Shown here: positions 10,049 through 21,818 of the stretch, in pieces
Layout: every line of letters starts with the position of its first letter
How positions within the stretch are numbered: position 1 is the stretch's first letter
Origin: Pleurotus djamor
Taxonomy: Eukaryota; Basidiomycota; Agaricomycetes; Agaricales; Pleurotaceae
Reading direction: 5' to 3'
Length of the DNA: 64,000 bases
NCBI GenBank assembly: GCA_029747585.1
Contig: JAPEVF010000026.1
Span: 1-64,000, forward strand
Notes under the pieces: generated by a model
Database searches by the model: none
Seen by the model: the letters and a program-made list of their open reading frames with translations, nothing else
What the model was told of the DNA's origin: nothing
Made by a program: the position numbers and the translations under genes

Positions 10049-11705
10049 ATGTCCCAACTACTCCATCCTTGGTCTTTTCTGCTAGCTCTTTGCCTTGGCT
10101 CTACTTTTATCTTCACCCTCGTAGAAGCGCGCCCATCATCCTATGCAGTTTGGGCAGCCGACTCTGCTATCAAACGAGGTCAAGGAAATGGCTTGGATTC
10201 GAGTGGAAAGGCATCTGTGTCCTACGAACATGGCGAACTTCAATGGGGATTACGCTTGCTCTTCGAAAAGACGGGAAATCAAAGTTACTATGATTATATT
10301 CAGAAAGGCGCGGAGAATATTGTTTTCCCGAATGGAACCGTGCATGGCAATTATAAGTGAGTTGGGATATCTTCAATGGTCTGCGATTGTTTGTTGAGAT
10401 ATCCCTTACTCGTTATAGGCTCACCGACTTCTCCTTGGATCCAGTAAGGTCAGATCTCTTCTTCGGTTGCTCTACCACCACTGACGTCTTTCTAGAACTG
10501 GACCAACATTTCTATATCTGCAAGCGGTTCCTTGTTCATTGCCCCAATGCGAGGATTTCTGACTGCACTGTCACTCGAACAGGCTAGATAAAACTGGTCA
10601 GGCGAAATACAAAACTGCCGCTGACACCTTCCGCTCCCAACTGGATGGTCATCCACGCACTGCTCAAGGTCAATTCTGGCACAAGCTGAGATACCCCAAT
10701 CAAGGTGAGAGTGTTCGCCTGGATGATGAGTTGGTAATATTCATAAAACGCGACATACTTCAATAGGTTGGCTCGATGGGATTTATATGGGTGACGTTTT
10801 CTATGCCCAGTATACGAAGACTTTCCAGCCCACCAACGCTACGGCATGGGGTGCGTACATACTTTTCAACGGACCATGATGCGACACTGACGGTGTCATT
10901 TATCCTATATTTACACAGCCGACATCACGGACCAGTTCAATCTGATGTTCCAAAACACGCTTCAAAATGCGACCGCTCCGAATTCGACAGGCCTTCTTTA
11001 CCATGGTTATGACTTTTCTCACAAGGCCGTTTGGGCTTCGGCAGACCGTGGTCACTCACCCGAAGTCTGGGATCGCGCTCTTGGATGGTTCATGATGGCA
11101 CTCGTCGATGTACTCGACATTATCGCCCCTCCCGCTGGATCGACGTTGCCAACTCCCCAAAAGAACTTGCAAACCACCTTACTCCAGATTCTTCAGACAC
11201 TGGTACCGCGAGTTGCTGCTGCTGCTGACAACACGTCTGGTGTGTGGTGGTTGGTTATCTCAGAACCTGGGAGGGCGAAGAATTACTTCGAGAGTAGCGG
11301 TTCTGCGATGTATGTTTATGCCTTGTTGAAGGCGGTGAGGAGGGGGTATGTCCAGGATGCGAATGGGAGCATCGTTGCAGGAATGAAGAAAGCTTTTGAG
11401 TATATGGCTAGCCATTGGGTGGTTACCAATAGTGATGGGACGATGGGGTGGACGAACACGGTGCAGGTGTGTATGGGATCTTCGTGACTTTCCAGGATGC
11501 TGAACGCAGTCACTATTCACTATTAGGTTGGCAGTTTAGATGGCGCAGGCGACTTCAATGTAAGTTCTTGTTATCCATTAGTATTGCCACTTTCGTCAAG
11601 TTGCTGACTGTCAACTAGTATTACGTTGGTGTTTCTACCGTATTGAACGACTTGAAGGGCCTTGCAGCGTTCCTGTTGGCCAGTATAGAATACGAACAAG
11701 TATAG
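10049..11705 (+). CDS. Secreted GH105 unsaturated rhamnogalacturonyl hydrolase
   Basis: Enzyme of the YteR/YesR type that removes the unsaturated galacturonyl end from rhamnogalacturonan oligomers made by pectin lyases; here secreted. Signal peptide MSQLLHPWSFLLALCLG..; then SVSYEHGELQWGLRLL, TDFSLDPVRTGPTF, SQLDGHPRT, FWHKLRYPNQGWLDGIYMGD, and HSPEVWDRALGWFMMALVDV, the family's helices of the (alpha/alpha)6 barrel. Eight exons: 10049-10356, 10419-10448, 10496-10519, 10583-10704, 10767-10850, 10919-11466, 11527-11559, 11619-11705; total 1236 nt, 411 residues. The intron 10520-10582 uses a GC donor (GCAAGC); only this join restores the TG-x9-TG spacing and an open frame. The Asp in LDGIYM and RALGW residues fit the active site of the family. 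Confidence 0.88.
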
Positions 11706-12113
11706 AATCAGCGAATCATTAATTGAGTGGGATTCAACGACCTGGCGGGGCAACCGTCGGAACATTCTCTTCCTTCGTGGTTGCGTGGTTGATTAAATTT
11801 TTCGCTTCGCCCCAGTCAGAAGCGTGCAGGAGGCCATAAAGTGCGAATGATGTTTGCAGAGTACCCTCCTGGATTGTTCCCAGTTATGTGTGTAGAGCGG
11901 CAGTAGTTGATGATGATGAAGAAAGATATGCAAATACAAAGCGCGTATAGATAAATGTACATGAACGACATATTGACATCCCATAGTCAATGAATTAAGA
12001 CTGTCATGAGTGGTAATGATGCTTTTGCCCCAATAATTAAGCGGTAAGTGTTCATAAAATGTCCTTCATGTGTATGTGTACGTGAGAGGTCGTGAGCTGT
12101 TTCATTGAAGAGT

Positions 12114-15100
12114 TCATAGGTCGAGCGTATTGGATCGGCGTGGAGGACCGCTTGAGCTGGAGGCAGCAGCGAAAGCAACCATTCTATCCCTAGATTGTCG
12201 TGAGAGCTCGTGGGGTGTCGTTGGTGGGAGATGAGGATCGTTATGGGTAGCTGCACTGTCGAGAGTGTATTGACTGTCATAGTCGTAACCAGTCGTAGGG
12301 CTTTCAGGCCTTTCCAAGTCCATTTCCAAGGGTGACGAGCTTCGATGATAACGAGAGGAATCCGCAAATCGTCGGTATTCGTCATCAACAAAAATCGCTT
12401 CGGGCTCGGGTGTTGGTGTATCGGGCGGTCGGGTCCATATTCGAACACCACCGTCGTGGCTTCCTGTAGCGAACATGAATGGATCTGTAGCGGCGTGGTT
12501 CCATGCGATGCAGGTGAGGTCTCCGCCTAGGGCTTGCGAACGAACGTGATGAAGCAGCGAGCCAGATTCCGTATCCCAGATGTGTATATCACCAGCTAGG
12601 AATAAATATGTGTTAATAGAGATGCACCGGGGATGAGGGAAGAAGAAATGAAGACCACCTTTCCCAGCACAGAGAACAAGCTCGTCGTTCTTCCCTCCGA
12701 AATAGCTCGGACCTGCGAAATCGACGGCAAGCTTGGGCATGTATGTATGTCTGGAATTGTCTTAGCGAGAGGATATTCAAGGATAGAATAAACTGCGTAT
12801 TACCTCAGCTCGAGACGACCCGTTACTAGTGAGTTATTTTCGCGATCTTTGATGAGTTTGAGCCTCCAAAGTTGTGGGGGAGCCTGATGATAGGTAAGCC
12901 CAAGCGGTCACAATCCTTCGATTTCAAAGGATCGCCGACCTTGTTTTCATAGCTGATAAGGGCTACCGTACCATGCTTCGCGCTTCTGGAGATGGTGATG
13001 TCGCGGACTTCGTTGAACACAGGGGTTTGACTGGTGAGCACAATGGTAAATAAACTAGAAGTCGGGGAAAGCTACAGGAATCACCCACTTTTCGATGGAC
13101 TGCGTTTCCATGTTGAAGACTGGAGCGAGAGGCGGGAATGTCAACTGAGGTAACAATAACTACCAGTATCGACCTACCGACAAGTCGCTTTTCCACTCTG
13201 GATTTACTTGGGCTCAACCCCGAAGGAGACTCGAGGAGTGGGCCAACGCCAATGAGCCGTACGTTGTCATGCGTGACACCAACATCATGCAGCTTCATGC
13301 TCCCGAAGTGATATCTATCAAGTATCTAGACATGAAACATTCCATGAATTTTGGAGCTGTCATTGACGATAGATAATGGCGTACAGTTCCTTGGAGATTC
13401 TGAGGAAACGTAAGGGATGAATGAGTAACAGTGACTGGAGAAACGCAGGGGAATCTTACTAGCTTGACGACTTCGCTGTTCTCCACGGACATGAAGGCTA
13501 CAAAAGCAATGATGTTTGACATAGCACAAAGGAAACTGCGGGGGGTGCGCACATTTGCCATCAGGACACCAAGTTACAGCTTCCACGATAGTGGCGCGAT
13601 CGATTGTCTTCTTGCATACACCATCCTGAGTCCAGACCTTGATACCGCTCGTCAACTTCGTAAGGAGGATATTGCCATTAGGAGACCTAGAACTCGTACA
13701 TGAGCACCAGCTTGAACCAACGAGAGGAGAGAACACATACCAAGCAACTTGTCCAACAAAGCCTTTGGGATGTGCTAGNACACGGGGATTGTTCGAAGGA
13801 TCCTATAACCACGTANTTCATATAAANANCNAGGAAGGAGAAGAAATNACAGACAGCACACCTCCACACGGAAAATAACCGAAGTCCTNTCCCAACTAGA
13901 CGTAGCCAGGTACTTGCCATCCGGNGAAAACTGNAAATGCCTCACNAANGCCTGATGCGCNGTAAGNTCCTGTACCGGNACNAAGCATTTCANCCTNGGC
14001 ACCAACATCGCCAACCNCGAACGCATCAAAATNGGATGATTCATCTGTTCATGCATCATCGTGAACTTCCTATTNCCATTCCCATCCGTACCNGCAGCCG
14101 ATACCGANACNCCATTCGANGAGGAGGTNCGTTGACGACGGGGTGTAGCNCGGGGAAGGGGTCCAATGGTGGTAGCAGCGACAGCGGATTTCATNCGGAC
14201 NGTACGTATTGCGTTTCGCCAGAGTTGTTTGCCTCGNGAAGGNGTNTCTGGGGATGATNCNCCGGGGGACGTAGGTGGGGCANTGGGCGNGCCATCCATG
14301 GCCAAGGGGGANGTAGGATCTTTCTCGAAGAATGGTGGTGACTGGATGTTCGGCGANGTTGGCGACATCAACGAAGTGGGGTACTTGCTTTCGATTACAG
14401 GGCTAGCGTGTGCGGCCGAGCCNAAATCCATCGATGTTCTTCCTTCTTTCGGTGTAGGNGAATGCAGNATCGGAGACCCCATGTTCGAGGCATTAGGTGA
14501 CAGCGCACGATGNGCATGCGTCGGCAAAACACCAGTTTCCAAGTCNTCCGAANNACCNCCAACTCCAACNCCGGCATTNANACTAACCTGNCTCGTCAAT
14601 GAAAGTCGACTAATCGTCTTTTCACTGACACGTCTTAAGGTCGACCCCGCACTCCTCATCTTCCTTCTAATCCCCTTCANCACCTTGCGAACAGGTAACA
14701 CACCCGGAGCTTGGTAGAATTGATCNCGAAGTTCTATNAGGACGTCNCCNAGCCACTTGCGNCCTTTGTGACGAAGGAAGATCCATCGTTCNGAAGCGAA
14801 CCAAGTTGAGACGGCGATGAGACCAAAGGAGGTTATGGCGGTGAAGATAGTGGTGATTGTGGATGTTATGTTGTTCTAAAACCATTTATGAGCGTAACGA
14901 TAGTGTGATGAAGATAATGAGCGTACCTGTTCCGAGGCGTAGGCAAAACAACAGAGNCCAACGGAAAAGCAAGCGACNGACATCACCAAGAATACGAGAG
15001 GAGAACGTTTGATCCAAATGAGNACCCACCATGGCACCCGATGTCCAGGAGATCGACTGAAGGGTAAGTTNATGAGTGATANAGGCAATGCAGGGGTCAG

Positions 15101-16500
15101 GAATTAAACACCTACTACATAGCCTGCTTCCACGTCAAACCCANAAGACTGTTCACAGCGGCGGCGATACTGAATACCATACTCAAAAACCAAAAGCAAT
15201 TGACTGAAATTGCCACAGGGTCATTCGGGTCCATCTCGAAGGAGAACTGCAATGTTGTCGCTGTGACGGCTGAGAAGAACGTCGCGACAGTGGACAGATT
15301 CAACAAGTTCGTTGCTCCGTGCTTCTGGGCAAAGCGAATGGTAGGTACACCTATATAAGATGNCGAGAAGTTGATGGCTTTCAGGAANGNACTCNAACGA
15401 CGATCATTGACAAAANATGACGTACCGATTTCTATGAACATAGATAATGTGGCGGTAATGCTATCCATGTGTTCTCCCATCTCCGANGCCAAGTCATGTA
15501 TGTAGCGTTGGACTGCCGGGAATCTGAANTGNCCGTGNTACTCTTTGAGNCANGANGCCCAATACTTNANGCANANNTATNGNNTNAGACGACAAGNCAN
15601 GGNGNANTAGGANNGACNAACCTTCAAATCCGCCTCAAACGACAAGATACTCGCATTCACCGCTTCATCCGTGAACTCTGGAAACTCNTTCAAGCAATCC
15701 ANAAACGTCGTCACATCCACCGCCAAACTNTCCAACTGCTGTGGCAAATCCTCGGGATCCAAATCTTCTTTGATGATGGGACGNGCNACATTCGGAGGNG
15801 GNTTGTACCGTTTGACCAGCCGTTTACGCTTGACGAGTCGTGGGTTTGGGTTTATCGGAGTTTCGCGTTCTTTCCNGGCTATNTTGCGAGGNAAGAGGTC
15901 NGCTGCNTTTTCGCGGAAGAGAAAGAGTATTTGTGCGAGTCGGACNCGTAGGTGGAAGGCGGAGGAAAGGATGGCGACGGAGCTGCCTAGTTGCCTTGCT
16001 GCGTTTGCNAAGTTCCTAAGCTATGGATTGTATTGGGAAGTCGTGAGCAATAACGAGGAGGGGGACAAGGGATATGTGAGAGACCTCTTTGTCCAGAGTG
16101 AGGATTCGTCTGTGACGGGAATCCCTATTAGCAATCGCGTGGCTTTGAAGCATGAAGTAGCGACACACCTTTGGAACTTATTAAACGCCTCCGCACCCAA
16201 AACCTGATGGTGTTCGTCCACAGTGGCTATTCGTCCAAGTCCGCCGCGTTCATAAGCGATGGCAACAAAAGCTTGATACGCAACTCACGAACGTCACGAT
16301 CATCTTCAAAGTTGGGCTGTGTATTCAGGCCTGAAAGGAGAAAGGTCTTCATAGAACATTGAGTCTCTATGTATTAAAAGGCACATACCAGGGAGGGTTG
16401 ATTCATCTCCACGCAGTAGCATCTCCACCAAACTCAGGATTGTTTCTCTGCGATTGGCAGAGGATGCTGGGGGATGTCGCGGAGGTGCTGGCTCGTCCAT
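12114..16500 (-). CDS. Membrane-domain/WD40-repeat fusion protein
   Basis: Large multi-exon minus-strand gene. Exon 1 starts at 16500 (ACCATGG context, MDEPAPPRHP) with a GTATGT donor. Later exons give a helical N-terminal domain (RQLGSSVAILSSAFHLR, FTDEAVNASILSFEADLK), then membrane segments (STVATFFSAVTATTLQFSF, FWFLSMVFSIAAAVNSL, SPLVFLVMxVACFSV, IFTAITSFGLIAVSTWFA). A Ser/Pro-rich basic linker precedes WD40 repeats: DGKYLATSSWxRTSVIFRV, GIKVWTQDG, GDIHIWDTESG, FATGSHDGGVRIWT. The C-terminus (after FVDDEYRRFAD) is disordered, ending RRSNTLDL. The WD40 part resembles the WDR26/Gid7 type, but I cannot assign it. The region is full of Ns, and near 16230 one frame change between LMNAAD and GRIATVDEHH suggests an indel or a missed small intron. 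Exon borders in 13.7-16.3 kb are approximate. Confidence 0.75.
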
Positions 16501-17367
16501 GGTGGGATTGGTGGGTGCCAGAGGGGGCGTGGGCGCTGGGGGAAGACGGAAAGGACGTGAGTGGTCACGAAGGGGGAAGGCAAAAAAGTTTAAAGGATCA
16601 CGTACGTTTTGGTGTCATACTGGGGAGTTATTTTGGGCGTGCGGGCGGTCAGAGGAAGGTGATATAGATGGAGGAATGCATCAACGTGANCAAGTGCAAG
16701 TTGCATCANAGCAATCAGGTTCGTCCCAATTGACATCGTGGCCANACTAGACAACTCCATACAGTTCGGAATCAAAAAAGATCTCGCCTTGACAGACANT
16801 CGGCCTCATGCTCTTCCACCAGCCCGGTAAGAGGGAAAAAGATGGNAAANCACGANGTGTNATCCCTNNNTNACTTTCCAATGATCTATTTCTTCTTCAT
16901 TCTGTGAAGCCTATGTCGTTTGGTGTGTTAAAGGCCATAGATTCTTCGAGTACCGCCAGGGTCTAAGGTGAGTGAACCCTGAATAAATATCTCTACAGCT
17001 TTATCTGCTTGGACTCGCTGCCAAGCCAATACTGCTAGAGTTGTGTGAGTTTTGCTGGCCACGGTCAGCGTGCCATCAATTAAACATACGCGTCGGAAGC
17101 GAAGATTGCCCGAATTCCGGGCTTGTAAGCCACGTCTAATGCGCAAGCTGCTGGGTCCTGACGCAGTCGACGGTCGGTGGAGTGAAGAGGAAGTAGCTGG
17201 CTTGGACAAAGCCACCTACTAACATACACACGTGAAAGCGCAAGTCGAATGTCAGCGTCGTGATCACACCAGAATGAGCAAAATGAGGACGACAATCGTA
17301 CAGTGAACGTCGGACGTTACACTGACGCGACAGGGTNCCNTNTAGATTGGATGGTAGCGAAAAGGAA

Positions 17368-17430
17368 AATAAATATTGAGACCCGTNGGTCTACCACTCC
17401 GGGAAAGCGTGTCATCCTTGTGCAGGGGCC

Positions 17431-17461
<31 letters not shown>

Positions 17462-17487
17462 TTCGTATGTCACCCCGAAGGGGACAA
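17368..17487 (-). ncRNA. SNR6: U6 spliceosomal small nuclear RNA
   Basis: Reading the minus strand from 17487, a 5' stem-loop (GTCCCCTTCGGGG) is followed by the U6 core: AAAATTGGAACGATACAG, the ACAGAGA box with its GATTAGCATGG continuation (AGC triad), CCCCTGCACAAGGATGAC and ACACGC. The core is identical to that of yeast and animals apart from usual positions and has no intron, unlike U6 genes of some other fungi. The 3' end is uncertain: after CCCGGAGTGG the sequence holds an N and reaches a T-rich TTTATTTTCC, which fits Pol III termination. It pairs with U4 and U2 and catalyses splicing. The match also explains the open frame at 17264-17563 as a shadow. Confidence 0.93.
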
Positions 17488-17489
17488 AT

Positions 17490-20434
17490 NCNTATGGCAT
17501 TNGGGTGTGNTGGTCACCTAACTTGTGTATTTTGTTCAACCCACCTGTGACAAGGTGATACACACAGGGGCTGTCTAGTATCCTTGGGCNCGACAGCAGA
17601 CAGAGTTCGTCGANANANCTCNCCGACGATGATCATGGCTCACGAGTNGANACGTCNACGCAGAATAAACACGATAAATAATCACTCTATTGGCACGACG
17701 CTAGAAACCACAAGTGGAAAATGTGTAAACANCTACTAAATCGACCAGTGAAGGTAACACGGGGGCGCGGNNNGGGAGGNNTGCTTGCGTGGTGNGTGTT
17801 TATATGCATGTATGTAACGATGTGAAGCGGGGTGTATGTGGAGGGGAGGGGTGGAGGGAATTTTGGAGAATGAACGAGAAAAAAGCAGCGAGCGAGCGAC
17901 AAAAAGTTCTTCCGGCTATAGCACCAAGAATGAACAACGAAAAGCGATAAGGAGGGTGTTGGGTACACAGCGCCAAAAGCGGTGTAGTCTTGTATGTACG
18001 AGGAAATGAAGAGGTAGAGGCGGGGGAGGACAAGGGCGGCAGCACGAGCGGGCGTTTGGAACGCAGGTTGCAAGGGTAGGTATCAGAAGAGGGGGATAAA
18101 ACCAATGAGGCATCGCGAAGTAACAATAACACGAAAGGGACCTCTTCCGTTTTGATGAACAACCCGCCCACTCGGCAAACGAGGGAGAACGCAAAAGCCG
18201 AAATCGCGACGTATCATGGAAACCCATGGAACAATCACCTATATACATCACCAAAGCAACGAACCATCAGAAAAAATCGAACGACCGATAGAAACGCNCA
18301 AGGTACTCACAAATTCGCTCGGTTCCAAGGTCGAGGCACCTCAAGTTCAATCNTCATCGTGAGACGATATCGACGAACAAGGGTTAGAGTGGTAGGTAAG
18401 TNCGAGANNNAGGGTAGGGGAGGATTGCAANTTGAGAGCACCAAGCACGCAAGGAGAAATCATGTATATACGGGTGTGATGGATGAGGGGATAAGAAAAA
18501 GTCATGTACTGGTCGTAACANNNAGTAGGTAGAGAGAAACGAGGAGAAAAAAAGGATGCAACGATACTTGATACATTGAGTTGCNAGTCGAGATGGAGAG
18601 AAAAAGGTGGGAAGGGGNTTGTAGTTGATATAGAATGGGAAGAAGGAAAGAAAAAGAGAAAAATGCGACATGGAGAATGCGGACACATAAACGTGAAATC
18701 ATGAAGCAACGTCCAAGGAAATACGTCCAGACGCGTGCCCACAATATCAATGTCAATAATAGTTTGAATCGTGTACTATAATATAATCGCCATCAAGAAA
18801 AAACCGCATAAAGAGAAGAAACGAGAAGAAAAGGGGAAGTAGCATTATAGAAGTCATGGTCGGACACCACAAATGGTTTGCGGCGTATGGGGTGTGGGGG
18901 GAGGAGTAGAAGAATGTTGGGGGGGAAGAATGGTAGAAAANTGTACAACACACACCCTTAATGGATGCGGTAGGTGAAAGATAGAACGGTGCAGGAAAAA
19001 AAAAAGATTCATCTCGTCGCAACAAGAAACTGGTGAGGAAAGGGGTCCATTTGCACAAACGAGACAAAACCGAGGGAAATCTATAGTCATTGCTCTTGAG
19101 ATGGAATATCGGCAATAAATACGGTAGAGGTCGGTACGCAGGATGGAAGGGGTGAAGCCGGGTGTCAAGAAGGGTTGCGACGTCTTCGAGCGCCCGATCG
19201 AGCACATCTGAGCAAGGGGATTGACAGCCGAGATGGTTTGGGTGACAAGGCGACCGGACGTTTGACGACTCGAAGACGGTCGACGACGGCGTGTGTCAGG
19301 AAGAACGAAAGGCGATGTAATACTGTACAATCTTGACGCGACGCATGGGTGGACGAGCATTAGGCGGAAAGTCTGGATGTCGAGGAGGGCGAAGACCATG
19401 CGGATGGCGACGAAGATGAAAGGTGTGAGTGGGGTGGGGGTAGTGAAAACTATAACACAAATAAGATGGTGAAAAATATCGCCACAAGCCGTAAACGTCG
19501 TCTTTTCAAATACACCGGGGTAGGGATGGGAGGTGGAGGGAACAGGGATGAGTGATATATGAGACACTTGAAGTTTGTGATCCGCCTTTTATACACGTTT
19601 GCTGATTCGATTTCGACACAAAGGAAATAACGAGGAGGGGAGATGAGAAGGAAAAACGATCTTGAAGGCTTTAGGTGTATATCGAGTTTGTTGAAGATAT
19701 GCACAATCTTGACGATAAAAAANCTGAGGAGGGGCATAGTGTTGAATGTGGAGATGTACAATGCCGGAAATAGAAATTTGATTTGTGTCGGTGGATAGGG
19801 AGGGGAGCAGGTGGCGGATGCGTAGATGATGTGGGGGTGAGGTATATCGGTCGTCGCTTCTGATACATTGAGGGCGAGACCGAAAGTCAGCCACTCGCTC
19901 CATGAGTGGCTGGCTGAGGATATAACGCGGGTCAAACCGCAATTATGGTGTTGTCCGATGGCGCAAATACCGTGAACCGTAATGTAAAACCTTGGAGACC
20001 AAGAAAACAACCAGCAGATCCCGAAAGCATACTGCGAAAAACCCAAGAGAGAGAATGATCCAAGACCAGCACGAGCCCGTTTGAAGAGGGGCGTGAAGAA
20101 GGGCTGGGTCTCGCACCGCTTGTGTACAATGTGGCGGGGACGACGAACCGATGACGGAAAAAGATGTGGATGAATAAGGATAATAAGTTATCAATTATTG
20201 AAACAGCTTTTGAATGATGGAGGTTCGTCGATGGCGCGAGTGCGAGACCGGTGTGAGCGTGATTAGTATGGTGCAAATGAATGAAGGTGACTTGAAGTCT
20301 TCTAGCTCTAAGCTCTAATGAAGGTGCGAAGTTAGATCCCGTGGTTATCGAAGAGAGAAAAGCGCTGCTCACCTCTACAGTATGATCGGGTATACCGATA
20401 ATTTCAAAGGAATGTGGGGGGAATTAAAGCCTCT
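17490..20434. other. Purine-skewed non-coding tract
   Basis: No supported gene. From about 17750 the plus strand is strongly A+G-rich (many runs of gaaa, gagg, aagg) for some 2.6 kb, so the minus strand is pyrimidine-rich and yields many overlapping spurious frames rich in Ser, Phe, Leu and Pro. It lies downstream of the minus-strand gene at 20435-21818 and could be a very long CU-rich 3' untranslated region or an unannotated RNA gene. Confidence 0.5.
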
Positions 20435-21818
20435 TCAAAAAGCTGGGGGTGGTAGCTCTTCAGGATTGGGCGAGTTCTGGAATTGAGAACTAGCGAAGAA
20501 TCCTGTGACCTTCTCTGAAAGTTCGAGGCCGTCTCGCTTAGCAGCAGCGGCAGCGGCAACGCGCAGACCAACGCTACCGGAGCGGGGAGCCAACAAGCCG
20601 AACAAGGTCTGCTTGAGCTCGTCAGACGGAGGGGTAGACTCCTCGTCAGACGACATGTGGAACACGCCCATGCTTTCACTAGGGGCGCGACGATGCTTCC
20701 TGGACTTGGAAACGGATGTCCTGACGGCAGGAGTGGGAGAGGGGGACGAGTTGAATGGGAAATAGGCTGACGTCGTACTGGAAAGGGGTGCGGTGCGGGG
20801 GCCATCGTCGTACTGCGCACTAGCTTGCTGCCAGTTCGCCTTGGGACGAACGGGGGTGACAAGTTCGCTGCTGAGTTCAGAGTCCTCTGAATCGCTCTCT
20901 GGTGCCAGCTCCGTCATATCGTCGCAAATAGGGAAAACGTCATGAGTAGCCGAACGTTGAGGAGTGGGACGGTAGTTAGAACGACGGGGCATGTGCGAGT
21001 GAACTGGATCTGAACGCGAGACGAAAATTGGCTTCTGGGCAGCAGCAGGGCGAGGTACATTCACCGCCTTCGTCTGGGACGAGACGATGGGGCTGTCGGC
21101 AAGGTTGAAGGCCGGAATGGGCTGGCGACGCTTGGCAAGCTTTCCTGATGGACGGGGAGTGAGAGGAGGCGTTGGTCGAACGGGCTTGAAATCATCAGAG
21201 AAAGGGTCGAAGAGGTTGGAGCGTGTGATAGTATTATCACTTGAGGGAAGTTCAAGTGGGACCTCTGCCGGCGGAGGTTGGATGGGAGAAGGTTGGCGAG
21301 TATGATTCCTTCGTCCATGGGTTGATGACTGTGATGCACTCCTGCCAGCAACGACAAGAATCAGCAACAAGCATTCGCCATCGCCAACGCTGCACGCCTT
21401 ACCTTCTTCCTGCCTTATCTTGGGACGCTTTGACCATGCGACCCCTGAGTGACTGGGTTTGACTCTTCTCCTGGGGAATGGGGGTGGAGACGACCTTCTC
21501 GACAGCAGGCTTTTGCGATTGAGGCTGAGCATGAGCAACTTGGGGAGATCGTTGGATGGCGACCGTTGATGTGATGGGCGTGGCCGACGACTTGCTGAGC
21601 TTTGGACTCGATCGTTGTTGAGAACGAGGATTCGAGTGCTGCTGCTGGGGATGTTGGCGTTGAGGCGAAGGTCGAGGAGGTTTTGAGAGGGAGAGGAGGC
21701 CAGGAGTCCTGGTTGGCTGTACGATGACCGTGGGCGGTGCTGATGGATGCCTGCGGTGGTGAGCAGCGACCAGATGGGAGGAGAGGTTCATGGTTGGCGG
21801 TTTCTGGAAGAGCATCAT
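20435..21818 (-). CDS. Disordered Ser/Pro/Gln-rich protein, conserved-looking C-terminus
   Basis: Two exons, 21403-21818 and 20435-21341, joined by a 61-bp intron (GTAAGG..GGCAG) that keeps frame (AGAAG plus G gives Arg), 440 residues. The N-terminus has MNLSSHLVAAHHRR, a possible alternative start (21791), then long Gln/Pro/Ser tracts. The middle holds acidic DDMTELAPESDSEDSELSSE. The C-terminus is better ordered: a basic KSRKHRRAPSESMG, then DELKQTLFGLL and AKRDGLELSEKVTGFFASS. I do not recognise the family. The low-complexity make-up with a folded C-terminal helix suggests a regulatory or scaffold protein; this is inference only. Confidence 0.7.

Noticed and set aside
17264..17563. Open frame of 99 codons on the minus strand
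   Set aside because: It is a translation of the U6 RNA gene, not a protein gene.
18347..19570. Many overlapping minus-strand frames
   Set aside because: All are Ser/Phe/Pro/Leu-rich products of the pyrimidine-rich strand, without consistent starts or splice sites.
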